Shown here: piece after piece, positions 22,983-36,232 of the stretch
Numbering within the stretch: the stretch's first letter is position 1
Layout of the letters: the number at the start of each line of letters is the position of its first letter
Source of the DNA: Phycomyces blakesleeanus NRRL 1555(-)
Taxonomy: Eukaryota; Mucoromycota; Mucoromycetes; Mucorales; Phycomycetaceae
DNA: 64,000 nucleotides
NCBI RefSeq assembly: GCF_001638985.1
Contig: NW_017265136.1
Coordinates: forward strand, 678,461-742,460
Reading direction: 5' to 3'
The notes under the pieces: model-generated
The model's database searches: none
What the model was told of the DNA's origin: nothing
The model's input: only the letters and a program-made list of their open reading frames with translations
Made by a program: the position numbers and the translations under genes

Positions 22983-24093
22983 AAGAGCTACTAAAATTGC
23001 ACCATATTATAGAGAAACCTCATTTTTACATTTATGTGGTTTAAATCAATCGAACTAGCAATGGGGGATCCGCACAGTATTAAAAATGCATCTCCCAAAA
23101 TAGAGCAAATCGTTGAAAAGAATGATAGTATAGTAATTCCACTTACTTGACCGACCATAATACTACTAGGATTCTAAAGCTTGGCTATTTTACCCATGTT
23201 TTTTCCCTGTTAAATTATTACTATATCGAGTGCTGACTCTACTTGTCTCTATTGCTGACTGCCTTTGATCCTTTGGTAATGATCGGCAACAAAATAAAAT
23301 AAAAATAAAAGCTCAGTACATCTAGCTAGACTATATGTCTTCTTCTTCTCTCTCGTACACCCTTCCACTGGCTCACTGTAAAGCCATCATCATTATATTA
23401 GTATATTAAGTCCACTCTTTATTTTGCCTTATTGGTCTGTCGTAAATCCATTACTATGGAGTATAATCCAATAACTGAGCAAGTCATTTTCACTATTGTA
23501 AAATACGATACGGAACGAAGAAGCAACAATAATGAGATATCGTCAATGTACGTACACCTATTATCAATTTCTTTTTTCTTAGCGCTCAGACAATAACATC
23601 ATTACGTACTGCATTGTGAATCTTGAGTCATCAAACTAAACTAGGTTTCTAAACTGGTCATCTACTCAATTAACATGAGTTTCGACCCCATTGTAACGGG
23701 CGTTGTTACCATCTTTCAGTCAAACTTAGTTTGAAAGCTGTAATGCCTGAGCATACCACCGGATGACTTAAAAAGAGAGAGAGAGAGAGAAAAAGTCTGT
23801 TACTGTTCGCTTTACAAATGATAATATTCTTTAATGCTAATCTCAGATGATTGTCGGATGTACATGGATTCTTTTGTACAATCTTCACATGTTATGCTTT
23901 TGGGCTACGGCCTCTCACAGACTTTTAGGGAGGTTTCTTTTTTATTTGGTTTTGTAATAATAATAGTAATAATAATGATAAAAAATAAGCAATATAAATA
24001 TAATAGCGTCTCCAGCAGTCGCTTTTATCTCGACTTTTATCCTGTATTTAGACTTTTAGCTAAAAGTCATGTTCCCAGAATTCATTTTATTTT

Positions 24094-24538
24094 ATCTAAT
24101 TAGAAAAAAACAGGATGGAGTTAGAGATCATGTCATGCAACTTATAACTTTCGCCACGTATTCCCTAACTTACTTGTTTCTCAATAAAATAAAATATAAG
24201 GCCTATACTACTTGGTAATTGTGTACGGCACACAATTAACAGTAAGGAAAAGTCATATAGAACTTAACATAGGCCAATGGGGTCACCCTCTGAGAGGAAG
24301 GGGGGAGCAAAGCTCCTAGTCTAATTAGAAAAAACAGGATGAAGTTAGAGATCATGTCATACAACTTATAAATTTTGTCACGTATTATCTAACTTACTTG
24401 TTTCTCAATAAAATAAAATATGAAGCCTATACTACTTGGTAATTGTGTGCCGTACACAATTGACAGTAGAGAAAAGTTATATAAAACTTCATAGGCCAAT
24501 GACCCCTTCCCCCGAGGGGAGGGGGGAGCAAAGCTCCT
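24094..24538 (-). repeat. Two tandem ~220-nt hairpin-rich units, copy C
   Basis: Unit 1 runs 24538-24318 and unit 2 runs 24317-24094, on the minus strand. Loops read ACGGC and GCCGT in element orientation, as in copy B. Confidence 0.65.
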
Positions 24539-24599
24539 AATATATATAATAACACATTTTGGTTAAAATATATAAGAGTTGATTTTTTTTTACTATGAC

Positions 24600-24893
24600 T
24601 ATAACTAATTCTAACTCTAGCTATAACTCTTATTCTAACACTAGCTATAACTCTTATTCTAACACTAGCTATGACTCTTATTCTAACACTAGCTATGGCT
24701 CTAATTCTAACACTAGCTATGACTCTAATTCTAACACTAGCTATGACTCTAATTCTAACGCTAGCTATGACTCTAATTCTAACACTAGCTATGACTCTAA
24801 TTCTAACACTAGCTATGACTCTAATTCTAACACTAGCTATGACTCTAATTCTAACACTAGCTATGACTCTAATTCTAACACTAGCTATGACTC
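24600..24893. repeat. 24-bp tandem array of copy C
   Basis: The same unit as at 13208-13465 but one unit longer. One unit carries a private AACGCTAGC variant (near 24758). The plus strand is open for 110 codons, which follows from the 24-bp period and is not evidence of a gene. Confidence 0.8.
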
Positions 24894-25172
24894 TGATCCG
24901 GATTTTGCTAGTAAAGTTAGTTGTTAGTAATGTTAGTTGTTCATAATGTTATTTGTTCAAAAAGTTAATTGTTTGTAGTTAGTTGTGAGTAAGGTTAGTT
25001 CCCGTTGCTTGTTAGTTCCCGTTGCTTGTTAGTATGTTAGTCTGTTAGTCTGTTGCTTCCTGTTGCTATAAAAAGAAATATATATATATGTAAGTTGCTT
25101 CTGCCGGGTTGCCCGGGGATTACTCTTCTTGTTACCATTAGAAGAGCAACCCCCGGACTACGGTTGTTCTAC

Positions 25173-25445
25173 TTAGGCTCGGAAATGGCAGCCGCCGTAG
25201 CGTCTTTCGGCTAGACACATTTTTGCCTTTGGCTCTGCCTCTGCCTCTGGCTTTGTTGTTGTTGTTGTTGTTGTTGTTGTCACTGCTGCTTCCAATGCTC
25301 TTCTTCTAGCCGCAAGCACTTCTACTGCTCTTCTTCTAGCCGCGAGTGTCATTGCCTTTGTTTGTCTTCTGGGTGCGAGCGTTTCTGCTTGATCTTGCAC
25401 TGCTTCTGCTACTTCTGCTACTTCTGCTACTTCTGCTACTTCTGC

Positions 25446-25477
<32 letters not shown>

Positions 25478-26531
25478 CTTCTTCTTCTTCTTCTTCTTCT
25501 TCTTCTTCTTCTTCTTCTTCTTCTTCTTCTTCTTCTTCTTCTTCTTCTTCTTCTTCTTCTTCTTCTTCTTCTTCTTCTTCTTCTTCTTCTTCTTCTTCTT
25601 CTTCTTCTTCTTCTTCTTCTTCTTCTTCTTCTTCTTCTTCTTCTTCTTCTTCTTCTTCTTCTTCTTCTTCTTCTTCTTCTTCTTCTTCTTCATCATCTTC
25701 ATCTTCATCTTCATCTTCTTCTTCTGCTACTTCTGCTACTTCTGCTACTTCTGCTACTTCTGCTACTTCTGCTACTTCTTCCTCTGCTACTTCTTCTACT
25801 TCTTCTGCTTCTTCTTCATATTCTTCATACTCCTCATATTCACCTTCGTTGTCATCGCCATCATATTCACCTTCATTGTCATCCTCATCATCTTCTTCGT
25901 CATCATCATCTTCTTCTTCTTCTTCTTCTTCTTCTTCTTCTTCACTTTCTTCTTCTCCTATCTCTACGTCTTCTCCTTCTTTCACAGCTTGTGTATACGC
26001 CATTGCGAGCGCTTTTCTTTTACAGAAGGCTTCAACTTCTGGCATCACGACATTTGGCTTGAGCTCAGAGAGTGGTGTCTGAAAACGCTCAGCTCGAGTT
26101 ATGCCTTGTTCTTGGGCCTTGATAAAAGCTTTGCCCTCGAACCACAATTTCTTTCTTTTGATAAGATGCTCAAGGGCAGGCCAAGAGCCATCTACATTTG
26201 CTGGTTGCGGCTCAAACTCCTCCTCTTGGAGTTGCCGCTTAACCCCCCTAGGAAGATCTGATAATATATAGAAATTATTGGTATTAATATTGTATCGCTT
26301 ATCTATTATTATATAAAGACAAAACTTACCAAGCTCCATTGCCGTTCCTTCTTTGAGTGCAATAATGTAGTTAGATTCTTCTGGGGCAGGAATACCCGCC
26401 AGCTTCATCAGAATTCGGTCCCTCAGAGGCTTGGGAACCGGCTTGCTAATGGCCTTTTGACCAAACACAAGAGAGCTGTTGCTGGACTTTCTAATGCATT
26501 TGCATTTGCTGCTGCATTTTCTGTTGTTTTT

Positions 26532-26563
<32 letters not shown>

Positions 26564-26594
26564 CGCTGCTGCTGCTGCTGGTGTTGCTGTACAT
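25173..26594 (-). CDS. Element-borne low-complexity protein, copy C (giant poly-Glu)
   Basis: Exons are 26594-26330 and 26257-25173 (449 aa). The 72-nt intron has GTAAGT...TATCAG ends and no in-frame stop, so retention would also give an open product. The order is: Ser/Asn tract; basic segment with SLVFGQKAISKPVPKPLRD; LPRGVKRQLQ; a ~125-aa region identical to copy D (for example KLWFEGKAFIKAQEQ, MPEVEAFCKRKALAMAY); a very long glutamate run encoded by pure GAA (about 80 codons, 25690-25447) flanked by VAE repeats; then LAxRRxA motifs; and the C-terminus MCLAERRYGGCHFRA. That last 15-residue peptide is identical in copy D although the preceding region differs, which hints at selection. Function is unknown. 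Confidence 0.6.
25447..25690. repeat. GAA/TTC triplet tract, ~240 bp
   Basis: Uninterrupted (CTT)n on the plus strand, which is (GAA)n on the coding strand of the copy C gene. The orthologous place in copies B and D has short mixed GAA/GAT/GTA/GCA triplets, so it is a copy-specific expansion. Long GAA/TTC tracts can form triplex DNA. Confidence 0.9.
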
Positions 26595-27303
26595 TGGAGT
26601 AAACTAATGAAAAAGCGCAAAGAAAAATAATACCGTGAGCGTGTTTCTTTTTTTTAAACGCGTTATAGTCTTTGGGCCACACATTTTGTAACGCCATCCT
26701 TTTTTTTATTTTGACATGAGCCAATCATTTGCAATTTTGAATACACGTGTCTGCAACAGAGTACATGAGTGGGGGGAAGTTACTAGTAAGACTTTGTTGT
26801 TAGGAAGAGTTTTTGAGCTGTGTAGTGTCTAGAGTTGGATTACTGACCTCTCCTACTGCCAACTATTTACCTTTTTATTTTTCTCTCTCCTTCTATCACT
26901 TTCAATCTCCTAATATCGCTGCTTTTCTCTTTCAAATGGCGATGGTCGCCAAATACACCCGGCGTCTCAAGTTCCCAAAATCAAGATATATAACAAAGAA
27001 TCGTGATTGCTTGAGTACCTCCTTGAGTAAATTTATTCAGGTTCAAGGTACATACATAGAAACAGTTTGTGCAAATGCATTCCATTCAAGCAAACCAACT
27101 ATGGGCTTTAAATTTTGATATATATAAAGTATATAGCTAAGACTCACTAACTGTCTAATAATAATAATAATATATCCTTTCTCAAAAGCACCATTGATAC
27201 TTTCCTTCTTCTTTTTTTGTCGGTATTATTTCTTGATTGAGTCGCCGGTATTTACAGGACGGCTATTTAAAATACATTATGCAGTTTGTGATATACATAC
27301 CTT

Positions 27304-27597
27304 AGATATTCGGGATTGTTTATGGGTTAGTATCTCAATAATGGGAAAAGTAGATACTGTGAGAGTGCTATTTATTAAAGAGACAAAATAATATTGTTTA
27401 TATCTGCTAGTATTCAAATCCCTGTAATTCAAATCCCTGTTGTCTAATGGTTGGTTTACACTGTATGAGTATGTAGTGTATGTGTGCCTGGTGTGTAACA
27501 GTTCCGGAGATTGTTGACTTGCCAGGTTCATTAGCAAGAAGGAACCAGTGTTTGGTTGTGGGGTCTGTTCTTCACTCAATTGTGGTGTGTATACCAC
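27304..27597 (-). repeat. 5'-type terminal repeat of copy C
   Basis: Ends at 27582-27597 with GTGGTGTGTATACCAC. Near-identical to 1275-1568 and to the reverse complement of 52310-52603. Confidence 0.85.
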
Positions 27598-28672
27598 ATC
27601 ACCCTCTTCCAGGTCGAGTAATCATGTTGAGAGAGTTGAATTACTTTAAAATGAGGGGACCATGTTAGTTTCTTGGGCATTAGTACCTGGCACTAGCATA
27701 GTGAACATTATCGTGTTGTACGGAAGCACATAGAGCGTTCACTAAGGAGGAAAATGGTGATTTGGCAAGAAATCGCCAGTTGAACCACAATTTTGTCCCG
27801 TATTGAAAATCAATATACTTCTTTGAATCCATATTTCCCTTTATAATATTTAAACATTTGACACTTTCCAATGAACATGTTCTTTTACCCGTTGCAGCCG
27901 CTCCTTCCGATCGATCACAAAAATCTTTGACTAAAATCATCTCAAAAAAAGGTGTACCAAAAATATGTAGAAAAGTTCAGAAGGCTTTGACTGACATAGG
28001 TTTAGACAGCGCTTTACAAATAGTAGTTAATGGTACTATTCCACTTAGGATAATATTAAGGAGGATTATTATTATTTCTCTCATTTGGGATAGGTTTTTT
28101 TTTTTTTTTTTTTTTTTTACTATTCTGTGAATTTCGGCTGTTGTATTTTTATGTAAATTTGAAATTTACGAATGAAATAAAGAGCTTATTATTATTACCC
28201 AAAGAAAATAATCTGGTGTTAAATGAAGTTGCGACCGCATTTTGATTTATGTCACAAACGACTGATTTGATACGAATATTTTGTATGAAGCGGTTGTATA
28301 AAAAAAGTTAAATAGATATAGATATAAATTGAAACAATGATGGAAAGGATAGGATATGGTGGACGAAACTAGGAAAGCCTACAAGTTCCGTGTCAAAGGC
28401 AATGCAGAAGTGTAGTTTTATTTTTGCCCTTATAATGTACATACATATATGCATATATTGTTTTGGTTGTAAGGAAAATAAATACGATGAAGGCGAAAAA
28501 GAAAATGGGAGAGCAAGAAGAAGATGAATAGTAGTAATAGTAATAATAGTAATAATAATAAAATGATGACAGCAAAAGAAAGTAAAAGAACAAGAAGGAG
28601 GAGGAAAGTATTTTTTTTAAAAAAAAAAAAGAATTATAAAGAAAAAAAGCTTGTTTACAGTACGAGTTAACC
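27598..28672. other. Intergenic region with MITE relic and possible LINE tail
   Basis: Holds the 67-bp hairpin relic at 27740-27806. An open stretch at about 27870-28060 reads SQKSLTKIISKKGVPKICRK and is not recognised. A T-run at 28096-28119 is followed by GAAATAAAGAGCTTATTATT at 28172-28191. The AATAAA plus TTA-repeat ending resembles 3' tails of LINEs in this phylum, but that is recollection and inference. The right part is the 3' flank of the nucleoporin gene, with a TAA/TAG-repeat at 28520-28560. Confidence 0.4.
27740..27806. mobile_element. Short palindromic MITE relic (CACTA-ended)
   Basis: CACTAAGGAGGAAAATGGTG on the left and ACAATTTTGTCCCGTATTG on the right are degenerate inverted repeats around GGCAAGAAATCGCCAGTT. 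It is the same family as 57491-57583. Confidence 0.55.
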
Positions 28673-29589
28673 TTAATTTTTAGGAACACCTTGATTAAAT
28701 TCCATCAATAAGTCGAGAAATTCGTCTGTTTTAGTTTGTTTTATCATATACAAAAAGACAAAATAAGAGTGATTAGAATATATAGCGACAGAATAAGCAG
28801 AATAACTTTACGTACACAATTATATTACTGTAAACAAGCTCCCCAAGCATATCGTTATCAGCCATTCCAGTAAATCTAAATAGAATTCGAGCATATCTAT
28901 CACAGTTGCGTATGTTCTATTTTTTTATAGTAATAATATAGAAAGCTCAAGGTTAATAAAAGCATAAATTCCTTCCTCATTCGTACAAATATACTAACCT
29001 CATGTTCGGCATCATAATCTCTGCTGCCGTCTTTATGTGTGCATTTACAATCGTGTAATCTCTCGAGTGCGTCTACCAAAATCCTCACAATTTTTGGTAT
29101 ACACTTTACAATCACTTTATCTCCTGACTTCAATTGACGTAATGTCTGGCACACATTGTCATTCTCATCGTGTAAAGGCACTACATTCAACCGAAGCATA
29201 TACTAAACAAATACCTTCTACATTAATACACCCATATGTACAATATAAAGTGATTGTAATTACCTGGATTGCATCGTCATAACGTCCACTCTCATATAAT
29301 TCTCGGAAATGGAGGATGTTGAGGAGGGTATCGACAGTGTATGTTTTGGACAATGGAATATTACATTTGATATTTGGAGTTCTCTTGTATCTTGTCAACA
29401 ACTCCCTCGAGAATTTGACTAATTCATCGTTCCATTTTTTGTCTTCAGGATTCAATCTTGGTGGGTCAAGAATAGGTAGATTAATTGAACTTTCTAATTG
29501 GTTGATCAATATATTGGTTGCTTCGTTGTAGTCCTACCAGAAATTCCAATAAATTCAAGAAATGTCAATAATAATGCATATACATACAC

Positions 29590-29641
<52 letters not shown>

Positions 29642-32600
29642 ATGCTTGACAATTTAAGTTCCCATACTTTTCTCTTCATAACTTACCGAGCCAACTTCAC
29701 ATATTTTAACTGCATCTGTGTATAGTCCTGCTTCGATACAACTTCGGACTAAAGGAATATAAATATAATTCACCATATCTGCTTCGGTTGTGATGCCCAA
29801 AAGAGCCTTGTAAGTATCCACTAGTCCGGGCTATGTAATTTCACATAATTGAGTTTTGAAAGTTGAATATTTATATATATAACAGATAATAGACAACAGG
29901 GTCAGTATCAGGACCAGGGTCAGGATTAGGGACAAATTAAAAGTTTAAAGTAAAAAAAAATAGACAGAGGAAAGGGAGTAGAAAAATGATAACAATATAT
30001 ATTAATAAATCTAGATTGATTGATTGCCCATACCTTGCGGCCACCATAATCAGTAGCCTCGCCAAGGAATTCCTTGAAAGACTTTGTAAAAAGCACGAGC
30101 CTGCGTATGTATTCTCGTGCTTTCTCCACCATTGAATTATTTGGAAATCCGTGATGTGGAGTAAAGAGGCTCAACAACAGAATGTAATTCAATATGCATT
30201 TTGTGTTCTCGAAAACGTAAACCTTGGTGTAGCGGTACACAAGCTGGTCAAAGTTAATTTCAGGAATATTTTTTGCGGATATAGCAACTATATGTATATA
30301 GATAAGTATTTATTGTTATTCATTATTTCGGTAATATGAAGCTACACAAAGCTTACAGATATTGTCGTCGGTTTGGATTGGTTTGGTATAAATTCGCAAC
30401 AATCCGTAGTAGGCACAAGCGATCGCAAGATGAACAGCGTCTAAGCGGGTTGCTTCTTGCTGATAAAGGTGGCTAACAGCCTGAAATGGAATTTTAGTGG
30501 TAAGTTTATATATATGAAAACAAAAGTCCTAAACATTTCATTATGTAGATGTGTGGTCTTACCCGCTCAAATTGTAAAGAGGATATAAGGACTATAGCAT
30601 AATCCCAAGGATTGGCCCCGTTTGCACTAAAAGTACTTGGCCCTGAAGCCACGATACGTTTCTGTAGATCTTCAAGAGTATACTTACCATGGCCATATTC
30701 AATTTCAGGTATGTTTTCGCGAACAAGCGAAAGCTAAAAAATATATAAGCCAAGATAAGTACACACACACACAAAAAGAAGAAAAAAGTTTTACCTGGAA
30801 CCACATAAAGTCTTCCAACGTGTTTATTGCCCCATTGACATGATCTTCGTAAATATCGCACCGACCAAGTAGTTTGTACAAGGCTAGTTTGTAAGGATCC
30901 ACTGAATTGCCGTTGTTTTTTAAAAGCATATGCTCATACTCGATTTCTTTTCGAGTAGCTTGACTTAATCTTAAAATGTTTACATATATATATGTGTATG
31001 CGTGTAATTGATAAATATTTGCTTTCTCTCTCACACACTTTTAATATATATGGGTGTGCACTTACAAGTGGTGTGGATTCTCCACATATTCTTCAAGGTA
31101 TTTCATAAACTTCTTATCTTGTGGATACTTTTCAGCTATCTCTGTTACATATACAAGCGCATTCTTGAAATGACCACTGCGTATGAGAAAATATATATAA
31201 ACCCACTTTGGAAAGTCTTCGGCCAACTTGAAAATAGACCAAACCATCATTTAAGTAAGTAAAAATATACTCTTTTGCCACCTCCTTTCCTTTACCTCCA
31301 AGTTTTGGATGTTCCATTGATCATCCGTCTTGAACTGAATTTTTATAAATGCTTTTAGACGATGACCAAATTCGGGATTTCCACCGACATTGGCTGTCAA
31401 TATTCTTTTCAATAAAAACATATCAACAAACCGAACAAACCTAAGTTCAGATAAGAGTAAAAGGAAATGTACGTTAATAATATACTTTTGTATGTGCGAA
31501 TAAGTGAGAGAAAGAGAGTAAGAGAGCGTTACATACTGGCGTTCAAACCATTGCCTGGCCAAGTTTGTCAAATGATGGCTTAATTCAATAGATTCAGGAG
31601 TATTGGGGAGTTTGGACAAGTAAGCCTTCATGTAGTTTCCTTCACGTCGACCTTCGCTTATATCATTTCCTTCGCCAGCCAACCAGGCCAAAAGGTTCCA
31701 GACATTATGTGGTTCGGTACCAACCATCTAGTAATAATAATGTGTGTGTTAATCAATGTCTTTCTTTCTCTCTCTCTCTCTCTCTTTCGCACAATAACTA
31801 CCTTGTTATTTTCACAGTCTACTTCTGCTAACTTTTCGAAACCAGCAATAACATTGAAATCTTTGTTTTGCAATCTTTGGCCGTTTAATGACTGTACCAC
31901 GTTGGCATAAGAGAGTACCCGCTTTTTTATAGGATTTTCCTTTGTATACATCTTTTACATACGTTAGCACCGAAAAGAAAAGAAAAGGAAATAAGCACCC
32001 AAAACGTCACCAATCAATCAATCAATCAATCAATCAATTATTCAAGTAATTATCAGTGACTATGGACCTACACCACTTTTATATAAACTCCCACTCACTC
32101 ACTCACTCACACAAGCGTATATACATTTGACCCTTGTGATATTTGAACTATACCTCTGATGCATATTCCATTGGATGGTCAGGATTATTTCCACCTAAGA
32201 TACGGTCTCGTTCTTCAGCGATTCTATTATCCATTTCAATATTGTTCCGATATTCCTTCATAGCTTTATTTCTTATTTCTTCAAAATCGGAAATGGTCTA
32301 TATAGTATCAATATAATTAAATATAAATATACAATGCATAAGTGCAAAAAAAAGGATAACACAAAATCTTGCCTTTTTCTGGACTGATTCAATAGTCTCA
32401 ATTATCATCTTGTCTCTGTGTTCTTGAAGATGTCCCTACAGCAATAATAATAATAATATAACATTATTGGTATTAGAATTGATCGATGAATTTTTGTCTT
32501 TTATGTGTAAATATATATTATATCTGCTTAGAAAACCCCTAACCTCCACATCCGTAATGTTCAAATAACGCGATGGTCCTTCCGAGTCGTTTATTTTAAT

Positions 32601-32998
32601 ATTGCCAAATACGTCAAAATTTTCAACTGGTGGAAATCCTAACTTTGCGAAAAAGGCGCGTCTACAATAAATAAATGTATAAATGAATTGACATTGACAA
32701 TGAGATTACAAAAATAATAAAAAAAATAAAAAGATTAATCAAGAGATGTCTAATTGTTGAATAAATTGGGATCGAAAATATAATCATCTTTTATTCTTCT
32801 TTCTTCGTATATACAGGTTTCCTTAATGACTCACCCCTTTGCAATGGACTCTTCGTCAACTGGTATGGTCTTCTCCAGATCCTTTGTCTCCTTAATGACC
32901 TGACTAAAGCTACGTTGAAGGATTTCTTGTGGGTTCCTTCGTGACGGATTGGCGAGTAATTTCGAAGCTTCATATAAGTTAGCGAACGTTTGTTCCAT
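28673..32998 (-). CDS. Nucleoporin Nup93/Nic96
   Basis: Seventeen exons: 32998-32835, 32661-32544, 32435-32373, 32297-32154, 31951-31802, 31727-31537, 31440-31296, 31226-31066, 30969-30795, 30733-30563, 30480-30357, 30287-30034, 29830-29687, 29533-29264, 29202-28999, 28916-28829 and 28725-28673, giving 872 aa (yeast Nic96 839, human NUP93 819). Family landmarks in order: EPHNVWNLLAWLAGEGN; FVRFVDMFLLKRILTAN; KLALYKLLGRCDI with TLEDFMWFQ; the hallmark NPWDYAIVLISSLQFERAV; and HLAIACAYYGLLRIY. It is an alpha-solenoid scaffold of the nuclear pore inner ring. Intron 3 appears to use a GC donor (AAG|GCAAGA). The last junction is chosen by phase and is less certain. An upstream ATG at 33272 (MADPDSITPLASKN) could be an extra 5' exon, but no good donor follows it. 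Confidence 0.92.
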
Positions 32999-35250
32999 CT
33001 TCAATAGCAGTAATAGAGAAACAAAAACAAAAAAAAAGTAGACAAATAATATGTGTCTGTGTGTATATGTGTGTGTCTGTGTGTATATGTGTGTGTATGT
33101 GTGTCTGTGTATGTCTGTGTATGCTTGTGGGTGTGTGTGTGCTTGTGTGTGCTAATGGGTGCTTGTGGGTGTGTGTGAAATGAATAGTTTTGTAAGTCAC
33201 GACAGGACGCGATTTTTTTTTCGGTTTGATATTTTTTGAAGCTAGAGGTGTAATGCTGTCCGGGTCGGCCATTTATTCAGTTCGGCCTAGATTAAAGGGA
33301 CATACCCAGGAATCTCGCACATCCACCATTCAGAATATAATACCACCTTAACGCTTATGCTTATGTTAACCTTGTAAACATCATTTTTTGTCAAGTCTAT
33401 TATTCCCCCAAAAGACATAAGTTGCTCTGGTCATTTAGTATTGTTAGAGAATTATAGAGAAACACTACTGTTATTATCTTTTATTGTATCGTTGTGGCTA
33501 CTCCTATCTTGTCTTATCCCCAACGCCTTTTTTTACTTGTATGCATTCCTGCCCTTCCACTTGGTAAACCGTTAGAGCACACCACATATTATACCAAAAG
33601 ATCATCTTGCCTCCTGCAACATCATGAAAGGGACAACTCAGGGCACATTTGAGAAATATAAACTTCACGGACTTTCTTGTGTTTAAATTACCCAAACTTT
33701 TCTTTTTATTTTCTCTTTTGAATTAGAACATTTTCAGAGCAATTCATGCTAAATTGCCCACAATAATTTGTGACAATTTTAATCAAGACGACTCTGGTAT
33801 ATGAATTTGTTCTGGTGAGCAAAATAGTGTATTTATTTCTTTCTTCCTCCAAAAACCCATAGATTACTGAAGCTAATAACATATGCACATATTATTATAG
33901 TATCACTCATCTGCTAATTGAGTACAAGTAAAATATTTTTATTTTCTCTTCTTTTCTTAAAATTAATATACAAAGTGGACCACTTTCAACTGTTCAATAA
34001 AAAATAATATAGTGGTAAGGAAACATTAATTAAGGAATGCTTAATTTCACTGTCTGTATACAGTGCTTGCAAGTTTCTTTCAATTTCTCTAGTATAACCA
34101 TAGTGCTAAATGGATATACTTGGTTTGATACAGTACCAATAGAGAAGTAAATTCGTGCCTTATACAGATTTGTATTTTATTTAAAACATATCATTTAAAG
34201 GCTATAAAATATAATAGAAGCTTCATAAAAATACATATACACTTAATCTAAATCTTATACCTGGAAAAGAACCATCTATGATTGATACTTTATTTATTCT
34301 TTCTTGCAATGAATCGGTAGGCTTAATGAATTAGCTATTCTCATAAAGTAAACCAAAAATAATGCTTACACACCTCATTTGAAAGTAATAAAGGCGTCTG
34401 TAAGTTGGTTCTACCTATAAATAAAAGAAATACTTGTATACATCAAATATCATAGCAACCATTTTCTTTTTTTCTTTTATATAGAATAGAGAAATACCAA
34501 AGAAGCGCCTTTTTATTTAAAAGATGACTTCTTTGAAGTCCCCAAAAGTGCTATAATTTTATTCGGAGACATATATTCCGATGTTGGCTTTAAATTATAC
34601 TCATTTTTGAAGTCCAGAAGTTGCTTTAAGTTTGTCCCATCAAATAATGTACTTCATAATTTTAATTCTAATTCTAAAGTAGCTTTAAGGATTGTTTGAA
34701 ATAAACAAGTAGTATATTAAATGAGGTAATATATTTCTTTATTTTTTTCAAAGATAAACCATTTGGGAGACCCTTTCTTTATTTAATTAGATTATTAAAT
34801 GTTTATGGACAGAACTCCTTTGATACACATTTGAATTTTTTTTTTGGGTTGGTAGTAAAAGCCTGGTCGATTGTTAGTAGTATACTATAATCTTTACGTA
34901 AATATGAATGTACGCATGTGTGTAGAGGTTAGTAAAGAAAGAGAGAAAGGAGAAGGGTATAATAAACGGAAATGGAAAGAACAAGTATAAGCTTACATTC
35001 ACAATTTGTGGCATTTTAAACATTCATTTCAATATACTTTTTTCTCCTCTTCCTTCTCCTCATAATATATATATATATATATTATTACATTATTTTATTT
35101 TTCCCTCCATCCCTTTCTTCTTTACTTCATTACTCCAAATCGAATATTTCTTTTTATATTGACAACAATATGCATACCAATGAACTGTGAGGTAAAACAC
35201 ACGTTTAATAAAGAAACATGTCTTTATTTGAGTCTGAGTGCATGAATGAG

Positions 35251-35333
35251 CAGGGGTTTGAGTAGGGGTTTGAGTAGGGGTTTGAGTAGGGGTTTGAGTA
35301 GGGGTTTGAGTAGGGGTTTGAGTAGGGGTAAGC
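35251..35333. repeat. 12-bp G-rich minisatellite (GGGGTTTGAGTA)n
   Basis: About seven perfect units of GGGGTTTGAGTA. Regularly spaced G4 runs could fold as a quadruplex with 8-nt loops. It is followed by AG-rich sequence and a (TA)n tract at 35380-35404. Confidence 0.9.
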
Positions 35334-36167
35334 GAGAGAGAGTGAGAGTGAAAGCAAGATCGATAGATAGAGAGCGACATATATATATATATATATATAT
35401 ATATTATGGGACCGAGAGAGAAGGAATATATATAAAAAAAAGGGAAAAGATGTGTAAAATCTTTTTAGCGCCATGTATCCCCTCTCCCTTTCTTCTTTTG
35501 TCTTCTTCCTTCTTTTGTCTTCTTCCTTCTTTTTCTATATATATATATATATATATGAGCCACTGTATATTATGCTAAAAGCTTAGGAATAATAGTAGGA
35601 TTCTTTCTAGACATCATTTGCTTTATTATATAAAGTTCAAAAGATAAAACACAATGTAATACAATATAATAAGATTATTTGAAAGCTCTTTTTACATTAT
35701 CAATTGAATAAATAATTATACAAATATATAGGTAGATATGCATATAAATATGCATATTAGTATATATATATTGACACGGGCATGAATATAAATATATGTA
35801 CATGTATGTCTGTATGTATGTTTATATTAATGTCAATGGGCATATTTCATCTAAAATATGAGGAATACATGAGCTCCTGCAATATTACCCCTCTATATCT
35901 CTTATTTTCATTTTTTCATTTTCACTCTCTACCTTTTTTCTGTTTCTCGGTCTATAATGGGTGTATATATATATATATGTATAATTTAATCTAGATTTTA
36001 GCAATTAAACTAATGCTAGTGTTTTATGCATTAATTTGAGTCAAGATAATATAAAGGTTATAATAAAATATTCAAATATACAAGTGTGAATGCACAAATG
36101 CACAAATGCACAAATGCACAAATACACAAACATTGAATAGGCTACAGACCCAAGGGAAGATCTTCGT

Positions 36168-36232
36168 ATTCTTATTCTTATCCTTATCCTTATCCTTATC
36201 CTTATCCTTATCCTTATTCTTATTCTTATTTT
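36168..36232. repeat. Hexamer minisatellite (CTTATC/T)n
   Basis: About ten units of CTTATC grading into CTTATT on the plus strand. Confidence 0.9.

Larger units (their letters stand above)
22731..27597 (-). mobile_element. Repeated element, copy C (full length, inverted relative to B)
   Basis: From right to left: 5'-type repeat (27597-27304), leader with a single promoter-proximal motif, two-exon gene (26594-25173), hairpin, 24-bp array (24893-24600), two hairpin units (24538-24094), CT-rich tract, and 3'-type repeat (22982-22731). Its 3' half is almost identical to that of copy B, including shared variants in the array and units, while its gene is almost identical in exon 1 and early exon 2 to copy D. 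The last ~45 bp of the 3' repeat carry an internal deletion (GAGGTAT joined to ACTGTAAG at 22731-22742). Confidence 0.85.

Noticed and set aside
32979..33272. Alternative NUP93 N-terminus MADPDSITPLASKN
   Set aside because: The frame runs into CA-repeats, and I found no good donor to join it to the exon at 32998. Kept only as a note.
35246..35578. Open frames through the G-rich 12-mer array
   Set aside because: Twelve-base units without stops are open by construction; no start context or homology.
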